A DNA stretch of 41,829 nucleotides from Azoarcus sp. (GTDB lineage Bacteria > Pseudomonadota > Gammaproteobacteria > Burkholderiales > Rhodocyclaceae), in the NCBI GenBank assembly GCA_031265765.1, contig JAISCE010000014.1, positions 1 through 41,829 on the forward strand, given 5' to 3'. The notes below the pieces were generated by a model that did not search any database, was not told where the DNA came from, and saw only the letters and a program-made list of their open reading frames with translations. Position 1 is the stretch's first letter; each line of letters opens with the position of its first letter. Position numbers and translations under genes: made by a program. Below, piece by piece: positions 30,112-41,829 of this stretch.

Positions 30112-32295
30112 ATGTCTATCGTTCGTGTAGCGCTTCCCGTCCCTCTGCCGCAACTTTTCGACTATCTGGCTGAAGATGCCACGATGGCGGACCTTGGCCG
30201 CTGTGCGCGCGTTCCCTTCGGGCGCGGCGAAAAAAGCGGCCTGATCCTGTCCCTGCCCGCCAGCGCGAGCGTCGCCGCCGCCAAACTGAAACAGGTCATC
30301 CACATTCAGCGCGACACACCCGCGCTACCGCCAGACTGGATCGAACTGGCCGAATTCACCGCCCGCTACTACCATGCTCCTCTCGGCGAGACTATTGCGC
30401 TTGCCCTGCCGCCGGGTCTGCGCCGCGCCGACGCCATCAGCGGAAACGATCCCGATCCCCTGATCGCCCTTACCGAAGCGGGACGTGCGGCGCTTGCCGA
30501 ACATCGCCGCAACAGCCATGCGCTTGCCCTTGTGCGCTCGCTCGCCGCGCGGGATGAAACCGCGCCACTTCTGCGCCGCAGCGCCATTCGTCAACTTGCT
30601 TCCAGCGCCGCCGTTTCCAACGCACTCGCCCGCGGCTGGTTGGCCGCCCGCGCCGGAAATGGCGAATGTCCATGCACCGGCGTCCTGCCCGCACTCACCG
30701 GCGGGCAAGCCGAAGCATTGGCCGCCTGCCGCGCCGCGTCCGCCGGTTTTACCCCCTGGCTCCTTGCCGGCGTCACCGGCAGCGGCAAGACCGAGGTCTA
30801 CCTGCGTCTGGCCGCCGACACACTCGCCGCTGGCCGCCAGACATTGATGTTGGTGCCGGAAATCGCCTTGACCCCGCAATTGGAAGAACGGGTAAAAACG
30901 CGCTTCCCCGCCGCCCGTATAATCAGCTTGCATTCGGCGCTCGCCGAAGGCGCACGCGCAAACGGCTTCGCGCGCGCCCTGGCCGGAGATGTCGACATCG
31001 TGCTCGGCACCCGGCTTGCGGTCTTCACTCCCATGCCACGGCTGGGGCTGATCCTGATCGACGAAGAACACGACGCTTCTTACAAGCAACAGGAAGGTAT
31101 CCGTTACTCGGCGCGCGATCTCGCCGTCTGGCGTGCCCGCCAGCGCGAAGTGCCGGTAATGCTCGGCTCGGCGACGCCTTCGCTGGAGAGCTGGCATCAC
31201 GCACAGCGCGGGCATTACCGCTTGCTTCGGCTCCCCGCGAGAGCCGTCGCCGCCGCCTTGCCGACGGTGAGAACCATCGATACTCGCCGCTGCCGCCTCG
31301 ACGAAGGTTTCAGCCTCCCCTTGCGGCAAGCCATTGCCGCGCGGCTCGAACGCGGCGAACAAAGTCTCGTCTTCCTCAACCGGCGCGGTTACGCGCCGGT
31401 ACTGTCCTGTCCGGCCTGCGGATGGATAAGCCGATGCCCGCATTGCACGGCCAATCGCGTCGTCCACCTCGCCGACCGGCGATTGCGCTGCCATCATTGC
31501 GGCGCGGACGCCCCCATTCCCCGCGCTTGCCCGGTCTGCGGCAATCAGGACATCCGTCCCTTCGGGCGCGGTACGCAAAGGATCGAAACGCATCTTTCCG
31601 CGCTCTTTCCCGCTGCGCGAGTACTGCGGATCGACCGCGATGCCGCCCGCACCCGCGCGCAATGGGAAACCCTGCTGGCGATCATCGCCGCCGGCGAAGC
31701 CGACATCCTCGTCGGCACCCAGATGATGGCCAAGGGTCATGACTTTCCTCGTCTCACCCTGGTTGGCGTTCTCGGCGCCGATGCTTCGCTGCATGCCGCC
31801 GACTTCCGCGCCCCCGAGCGCCTGTTCCAGCAACTCATGCAAGTTGGCGGACGCGCCGGACGCGCCGCGCTGCCCGGCGAAGTGCTCATCCAGACCGAAT
31901 ACCCGGAACATCCGCTTTACCGTTGCCTTGCCCGGCATGATTTCGACGCCTTTGCCGCCCTGGAACTCGACAACCGCCACGCCGCCGGTTTTCCGCCATT
32001 CGCGCATCAAGCCATGCTGAAAGCCGACGCGCCAGAATTGCGTGCCGCCGTGGATTTCCTGTGCCGGGCGCGCGAACTCGCCGTCACGCTCGCCCTGCCG
32101 GGAGTTCGCTTCTTCGACCCGGTACCGATGCGTCTGACCCGTCTTGCACGGCGCGAGCGCGGGCAGTTACTGATCGAAGCCGACCGGCGCAGCGCCTTGC
32201 AGAATTTCCTCACGCACTGGCTGGAACATGTTTATGCCTTGAAAATTCCCCGTGATCTGCGTTGGCAGGTCGATATAGACCCACTGGAAGTTTGA
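30112..32295 (+). CDS. priA: Primosomal replication restart helicase PriA
   Basis: 727 residues from ATG 30112 (MSIVRVALPVPLPQLFDYL), the usual N-terminus; an upstream open stretch to 30061 is not conserved. Seen: the N-terminal 3'-DNA-end-binding domain, Walker A GVTGSGKTEVYLR, Walker B LIDEEHD, the zinc-binding insertion (CPACGW, CPHC, CHHCG, CPVCG) and the helicase C motif VGTQMMAKGHDFPRLTLVGVL. PriA reloads the replisome at collapsed forks. Length is standard. Confidence 0.97.
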   Translation: MSIVRVALPVPLPQLFDYLAEDATMADLGRCARVPFGRGEKSGLILSLPASASVAAAKLKQVIHIQRDTPALPPDWIELAEFTARYYHAPLGETIALALPPGLRRADAISGNDPDPLIALTEAGRAALAEHRRNSHALALVRSLAARDETAPLLRRSAIRQLASSAAVSNALARGWLAARAGNGECPCTGVLPALTGGQAEALAACRAASAGFTPWLLAGVTGSGKTEVYLRLAADTLAAGRQTLMLVPEIALTPQLEERVKTRFPAARIISLHSALAEGARANGFARALAGDVDIVLGTRLAVFTPMPRLGLILIDEEHDASYKQQEGIRYSARDLAVWRARQREVPVMLGSATPSLESWHHAQRGHYRLLRLPARAVAAALPTVRTIDTRRCRLDEGFSLPLRQAIAARLERGEQSLVFLNRRGYAPVLSCPACGWISRCPHCTANRVVHLADRRLRCHHCGADAPIPRACPVCGNQDIRPFGRGTQRIETHLSALFPAARVLRIDRDAARTRAQWETLLAIIAAGEADILVGTQMMAKGHDFPRLTLVGVLGADASLHAADFRAPERLFQQLMQVGGRAGRAALPGEVLIQTEYPEHPLYRCLARHDFDAFAALELDNRHAAGFPPFAHQAMLKADAPELRAAVDFLCRARELAVTLALPGVRFFDPVPMRLTRLARRERGQLLIEADRRSALQNFLTHWLEHVYALKIPRDLRWQVDIDPLEV

Positions 32296-32562
32296 GAGTG
32301 TCTATCTCCCGCTTCGGATGGACAGGTGTTCCAGTCTTGTTTTATTGTTCTTTAAATTTAAAAGACTAAGAAGTAAACACTCGGTCCAAATCTGTGGATA
32401 AGTCGGATATCGCGCACTGTAAGACCACTTGTGCACCGGAATGAACAGGTGGATAAACAATATCGATGGCTGTTGGAAGAATGTCCATTGTTTTTCCCTC
32501 CTGCAAAAGCGCGCCGGTTGTTCACAATGTTTTCCCGACCCATCCACTGACTTGTCCAGACA
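32296..32562. other. Gap between priA and earP with AT-rich tract and DnaA-box sequences
   Basis: 267 bp. 32338-32380 is strikingly A/T-rich. TGTGGATAA (32393-32401) is a perfect DnaA box on the minus strand; GGTGGATAA (32448-32456) and TTGTTCACA near 32514 differ by one base. Another perfect box (32616-32624) falls inside earP, where the protein motif VVDNYGD explains it. No gene is seen. Confidence 0.5.
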
Positions 32563-33720
32563 ATGCATACCATCGCTGCCAATCTCTTGCCGAAATGGGA
32601 AATCTTCTGCAAGGTTGTGGATAACTATGGGGATGCAGGCGTATGTTGGCGCTTGGCGCGTGTCCTGGCGGCTAGATATGGCATTGAAACAAGAGTCTGG
32701 GTAGACGATTGGCTGACGCTTGCCAGACTGTGTCCGGGAGCGGTTCGGGACGGAACCAGGGTGGCTGGCGTCGAATTGAGGCATTGGACGACGCCCTTTC
32801 CCGAAACAGAACCGGCTGACGTGGTCATCGAGGCATTTGCCTGCGAACTGCCTGCCGTGCATGTGTGTGCGATGGCGGCGCAAAAGCCGCCGCCGGTCTG
32901 GATCAATCTTGAATATCTGTCCGCCGAGGATTGGGTGCGGACCTGCCATGGGCTGGCTTCGCCACAGGCGGAAGCGCCATTTACCAAGTATTTCTTTTTT
33001 CCCGGTTTTACGGAGGGGACTGGCGGCTTGATCCGTGAACCCGGATTGTTTGTCCGGCGGGATCGTGAACAGAGCCGTGCGCGCGCCGGCTGGTTGCGTG
33101 GGCGCGGCGTTGCGCCGCCGCGTGAAGATGCCTTGCTGGTATCGTTGTTCAGCTATGAACAGCCGATGCTTTCGGCGTTATTGCGCCGCTGGCGGACGGA
33201 TGAGCGTCCATTGCTGCTGCTGACGCCCGAAGGCCGGGCGCTGGATGCTGTGGGCGCGGCCCTTGGAGTAAAGCTGAAAGCCGGAGACTGCCTGGAGCGC
33301 GATGCCTTACGGGTGGCGGCGCTGCCGTTTTCGGATCAGGACGGCTACGATGAATTGCTTTGGCATTGCGATCTCAATCTGGTGCGGGGCGAAGATTCAT
33401 TCGTGCGCGCGCAATGGGCGGCGCGGCCATTGACATGGCACATCTACCCGCAGGAAAACGGCGTCCATCATGTCAAGCTCGATGCATTTCTCGACTTGTA
33501 CAGCGCCGGTCTCGACGTGGCCGCCGCCGGGGCGCTGGCGGGATTCTGGCGGGCCTGGAATGGCCGTGGCGATCCGTCCGCGACCTGGCCGGCTTTTGCG
33601 CATGCCTTGCCCGAACTGGAAGCTCATGCCCGGAACTGGTGCACAGGTTTGCATGCACGCTCGGATCTCTCGGCCGAGCTGTGGCGTTTCTGCCGACACG
33701 TCCGCAAAAAAACTGGATAA
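32563..33720 (+). CDS. earP: EF-P arginine rhamnosyltransferase EarP
   Basis: 385 residues of the DUF2331 family, a GT-B fold inverting glycosyltransferase that attaches rhamnose from dTDP-L-rhamnose to Arg32 of EF-P. Key parts are present: [17 protein letters not shown] (the catalytic Asp residues, here Asp20 and Asp24), [12 protein letters not shown], and [16 protein letters not shown] with the Glu of the donor-binding loop. It lies 59 bp upstream of efp, its substrate gene, the conserved arrangement in beta- and some gammaproteobacteria. Confidence 0.96.
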   Translation: MHTIAANLLPKWEIFCKVVDNYGDAGVCWRLARVLAARYGIETRVWVDDWLTLARLCPGAVRDGTRVAGVELRHWTTPFPETEPADVVIEAFACELPAVHVCAMAAQKPPPVWINLEYLSAEDWVRTCHGLASPQAEAPFTKYFFFPGFTEGTGGLIREPGLFVRRDREQSRARAGWLRGRGVAPPREDALLVSLFSYEQPMLSALLRRWRTDERPLLLLTPEGRALDAVGAALGVKLKAGDCLERDALRVAALPFSDQDGYDELLWHCDLNLVRGEDSFVRAQWAARPLTWHIYPQENGVHHVKLDAFLDLYSAGLDVAAAGALAGFWRAWNGRGDPSATWPAFAHALPELEAHARNWCTGLHARSDLSAELWRFCRHVRKKTG

Positions 33721-33779
33721 AATCCCGCCTCTTTGTTTTTCGACGAACGGGGGCGGTTCGCGCCCCGGGACTATATCGC

Positions 33780-34337
33780 ATGAAAATCGCACAAGAATTG
33801 CGTTCCGGCAACGTCATCATGGTTGGCAACGATCCATTGGTCGTGCAGAAGACCGAATACAACAAATCCGGCCGCAATGCCGCCGTAGTGAAAATGAAGC
33901 TCAAGAACTTGCTCACCGGCACGCCGACCGAGTCGGTGTACAAGGCCGACGACAAGTTCGAGATCGTCGTTCTCGACCGCAAGGAAGTTTCCTACTCGTA
34001 TTTCGCCGACCCGATGTATGTGTTCATGGATGCCGAGTACAACCAGTACGAGGTCGAAGCCGAGAACATGACCGATGCGCTCAAATACCTCGAGGACGGC
34101 CTCGCCTGCGAAGTCGTGTTCTACAACGGCAAGGCGATTTCGGTGGAACTGCCCAACAGCGTGGTGCGCGAAGTCACCTATACCGAACCGGCGGTCAAGG
34201 GCGATACTTCCGGCAAGGTCATGAAGCCGGCGCGGATCGTCACGGGTTTTGAGTTGCAGGTACCGGCATTCGTCGAGATCGGCGACAAGATCGAAATCGA
34301 CACCCGTACCGATGAATATCGCAACCGCGTGAAATAA
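33780..34337 (+). CDS. efp: Elongation factor P
   Basis: 185 residues, three beta-barrel domains. EF-P binds between P and E sites and relieves stalling at polyproline. The tip of domain I carries NKSGRNAA with Arg at position 32, the residue rhamnosylated by EarP, rather than the Lys modified by EpmA. Start ATG 33780; the open frame upstream belongs to the earP region. Its stop is only 2 bp from the stop of the convergent diguanylate cyclase gene, leaving no room for a separate terminator. Confidence 0.97.
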   Translation: MKIAQELRSGNVIMVGNDPLVVQKTEYNKSGRNAAVVKMKLKNLLTGTPTESVYKADDKFEIVVLDRKEVSYSYFADPMYVFMDAEYNQYEVEAENMTDALKYLEDGLACEVVFYNGKAISVELPNSVVREVTYTEPAVKGDTSGKVMKPARIVTGFELQVPAFVEIGDKIEIDTRTDEYRNRVK

Positions 34338-34339
34338 GC

Positions 34340-35533
34340 TCACGGAACCTTCGCGTCCGGCCCGAGCTTCATCACGATATTGCCCGGCAGCAGGGCGCGG
34401 GCGCGGCCTTGACGTTTGGCTTCGTACATGCGCTTATCGGCCAGTTCGACCAGCGCGCGCCAGTTTTCGGTTCTGTCGGCCATGGTTTCGGCAATGCCGA
34501 CCGAAGCGGTCAACGGCATGCCGTCGGGGCCGGCGCCAAGGCCGGTCGCCGTCAGGCGTTCAACAAGGGTCATCAATTGGTGGGCGGGAATGTCCGGAAG
34601 AATGGCGAGGAATTCCTCGCCTCCCCAGCGCACCAGGGTATCGCTGTGACGAAGCAGACCGCGCAGGCGTTCGGTGATTTGTTGCAGGACGTGATCGCCG
34701 GTATCGTGGCCGAAAGCGTCGTTGATGTGCTTGAAATGGTCGATGTCGAAGAAAGCGACCGACAGGGGCTTTCCCGAAGCCGCCGATAAATGGAACAACA
34801 ACCTGAGCGTTTCCATGCCGGAACGGCGCGAGGCCGTTCCGGTCAATGGGTCCGTCATTGCCCGGTGGAGCATCGCTTCCATGTAGTGCAGCTGGCTCAT
34901 GCCGGAAAAGACGGATACGCCGGTCATCATTACCATGCACCATATAATAATGAAATGTTCTTCCAGCGATACGCGCGTGCCGTCGGCAAAAAATCCGATA
35001 ATGGCGATAATGAATGCCGGCAGGGACAGCAAGACGATTTCAAATGCGCTCAGGGGAAAGATCGCCAGGCCGGCAAGCACGACAATGGGAATGAAAATAT
35101 AAAATTGGGTCATTATCGCCTGGATGCCGCTGGTATCGCTGGAATTCAGCAAGGCCAGCGAAGCCGCGTAGAAAGCGGAAGGCAGCAGCATCAGCGCCAG
35201 CAACATCGTGATGGCGTGGGTATAAGGACGCATTTCCGAGAGACGGCGCGGCCAGCCCAAAATGAGAAGCATCAGCCCCGAGGCGAGACGCAATAGCGTC
35301 AGTCGCCATGAGAGCGGCGCTTCATAAGTCATTAAATCGACGATCGACCATAAAGGCACGATAATGGCAAAAATGATCGATATCAGTTGAATGCGGGCAA
35401 TAATGAGCGCGGCCGCATAACGGCGGGCATACGATGTGCGTCTGGAAGGAACGAGTAACTGCCAGACCTGTCCAGGCGAAATTTGCAGATCGGAAGCGAT
35501 GTGCCGGAAAAACCGGCTGAAACAAGAATTCAT
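34340..35533 (-). CDS. Membrane diguanylate cyclase (GGDEF)
   Basis: 397 residues from ATG 35533. About six hydrophobic helices in residues 40-212 form the membrane sensor region, without a recognised named sensor. The GGDEF domain follows: MTDPLTGTASRRSGME, FFDIDHFKHINDAFGHDTGD, the active site GGEEF at 304-308, and SVGIAETM. An intact inhibitory site RxxD (Arg295-Asp298) lies 5 residues before it, so product feedback is expected. It makes cyclic di-GMP from two GTP. No EAL domain is present. The role in motility or surface growth is inferred from family only. Confidence 0.9.
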   Translation of the reverse strand: MNSCFSRFFRHIASDLQISPGQVWQLLVPSRRTSYARRYAAALIIARIQLISIIFAIIVPLWSIVDLMTYEAPLSWRLTLLRLASGLMLLILGWPRRLSEMRPYTHAITMLLALMLLPSAFYAASLALLNSSDTSGIQAIMTQFYIFIPIVVLAGLAIFPLSAFEIVLLSLPAFIIAIIGFFADGTRVSLEEHFIIIWCMVMMTGVSVFSGMSQLHYMEAMLHRAMTDPLTGTASRRSGMETLRLLFHLSAASGKPLSVAFFDIDHFKHINDAFGHDTGDHVLQQITERLRGLLRHSDTLVRWGGEEFLAILPDIPAHQLMTLVERLTATGLGAGPDGMPLTASVGIAETMADRTENWRALVELADKRMYEAKRQGRARALLPGNIVMKLGPDAKVP

Positions 35534-35697
35534 GTTTCTTTGTGCAAGATATGGGTGTCTATTTATCGAGCGAGCATTGGCTCTGGATGTTACGGTATAG
35601 TAAAGACACATCCGCCCGCGATTTTTCACGATCTGCCGTGTTTTTCACGATTTCGTGTAATGATGGACAACCATTACCGGTTTTTTACTCTTGCATC
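35534..35697. other. Divergent promoter region of the cyclase and uvrA genes
   Basis: 164 bp, A/T-rich. I looked for a LexA box (CTGT-N8-ACAG) and found none. TATAGT at 35596-35601 is a possible -10 for uvrA, with no good -35. Confidence 0.4.
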
Positions 35698-41295
<5,598 letters not shown>

Positions 41296-41518
41296 CCGCC
41301 AGCCGCCGGCAGAGCAATCGTATACGCAGACTGCTTTGGTGGAACGCCAGCCTTCCCTTTCGGATAGGCGCAAAGGCGAGGATGACGGCATGGAACGCGA
41401 TCCGGGCGGAAATGGCCTCGATCCGGGTTGCACAGCTACCTAGCGTGTCCATCATCCCTCATGTGAAGACGTCAGATGAAATTATTGTAGCATATGTTCG
41501 TGACATAGTAAGACCAGG
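41296..41518. other. Gap after uvrA
   Basis: About 220 bp. No gene is recognised. The last 50 bp before the integrase stub are A/T-rich and may be its original promoter region. Confidence 0.4.
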
Positions 41519-41587
41519 ATGCCTACAAACAAGCTCACGGACGCGCAGTGCCGGGCAGCGAAGCCGCGCGACAAGGCTTACAAGTGA
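41519..41587 (+). pseudogene. N-terminal stub of a P4-type tyrosine integrase
   Basis: 22 codons, MPTNKLTDAQCRAAKPRDKA followed by two more residues and TGA. This is the start of the DUF4102 arm-binding domain of P4-like integrases (usually about 400 residues, continuing with LSDGGGL). The frame then stops and the following bases show no more of the gene. It suggests a lost island at this point. Confidence 0.75.
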
Positions 41588-41677
41588 CCCCCAGTCGGCA
41601 CGGAAGGCAATAAGCGAGCGAGTGGCAAAGCAATACCGACGGCCAATCGCCGGCATCACAACTCCCGCTTTCCGGAA

Positions 41678-41829
41678 TCACGCTCCCCAAACCGCGATGT
41701 CCGTTTCCCTGAACTTCTCCGTCCGCCGCCAGATGCGCTCGTCCCACGGTCTGCCCGATTCGCGGTCGAAGATGAAAAGATGCGCTTCGTCCGCCCCGGC
41801 CCGTTTCGCGTAATCGGCGGTCTGCGCCA
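41678..41829 (-). CDS. C-terminal end of a probable ATPase-like protein (cut by window edge)
   Basis: The minus-strand frame open at the window end gives 49 residues before TGA (41678-41680): AQTADYAKRAGADEAHLFIF, then WDERIWRRTEKF, ending IAVWGA. This resembles the C-terminus of ATP-binding proteins with an archaeal-ATPase-like AAA domain, some of them with a nuclease-fold tail. The fragment is too short for a firm call. Confidence 0.5.
   Translation of the reverse strand, partial: AQTADYAKRAGADEAHLFIFDRESGRPWDERIWRRTEKFRETDIAVWGA

Noticed and set aside
32338..32380. boxA-like TGTTCTTTAA as the leader of a ribosomal RNA operon
   Set aside because: The word resembles boxA, but no rRNA sequence follows and A/T-rich DNA produces it easily.
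29683..32624. Chromosomal origin oriC
   Set aside because: DnaA-box words are present, but none of the usual origin neighbours are here and several boxes lie in or near coding sequence; kept only as a lower-level finding.
35534..35697. LexA/SOS box for uvrA
   Set aside because: No CTGT-N8-ACAG or close variant occurs between the two divergent starts.

Overview
The window reads as a high-GC betaproteobacterial chromosome segment, possibly a Rhodocyclales-type genome. That placement is an inference from gene content, not from a marker tree. The pointers are an EF-P with Arg32 beside EarP, ZapD/YacG, PEP-CTERM proteins, a double-length UvrA, a two-partner-secretion transporter and flagellar export genes. 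GC-rich codon use produces many long antisense open frames, which I ignored.

Layout. 1-2.25 kb: the 3' end of a TpsB (FhaC/ShlB-type) transporter gene, an outer-membrane beta-barrel protein, a second copy of the tpsB tail, and a ParDE module with an operator-like region. 2.3-3.3 kb: a frameshifted NYN-domain RNase gene. 3.46-5.23 kb: a small accessory cassette. A BPSL0067/Tae2-like peptidoglycan amidase and a secreted DUF3828-like protein (probable effector and immunity protein) lie between two 234-bp direct repeats, each carrying a stub of TnpB and the first part of hisC. 5.1-13.8 kb: housekeeping genes on the + strand: hisC and a thioredoxin-fold protein; a YbaL-type antiporter; a PHB-depolymerase-like hydrolase; birA-coaX-SPOR-coaE; zapD-yacG.

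13.8-18.2 kb (minus strand): a PAP2 phosphatase, tex, mog and a small secreted Cys protein coupled to mog. 18.36-22.0 kb: a diverged tandem duplication of a nidogen-like PEP-CTERM gene with a BrnA-like antitoxin and higA, decayed in the first unit. An orphan XRE antitoxin lies between the units. An intact higBA pair overlaps the moeA stop codon. 22-27.9 kb (minus): flhB-flhA, then mobB-mobA-moeA, running into higBA. 28.1-28.6 kb: tRNA-Ser(GCT) with promoter and terminator, followed directly by the 5' end of a group II intron that has lost its reverse transcriptase.

28.6-41.3 kb: hemE, priA, earP-efp, a membrane diguanylate cyclase (minus), and a tandem-fused UvrA of 1865 residues. The gaps around priA carry DnaA-box sequences, one of them in the loop of a 12-bp perfect inverted repeat. 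After uvrA come a 22-residue stub of a P4-type integrase and the end of a minus-strand ATPase-like gene cut by the window edge.

Functionally the core is ordinary (cofactor synthesis, flagellar export, repair, translation). The accessory material (toxin-antitoxin modules, amidase cassette, duplicated surface proteins, mobile-element stubs) is concentrated at 0-5 kb, 18-22 kb, 28.3 kb and 41.5 kb, mostly as remnants.
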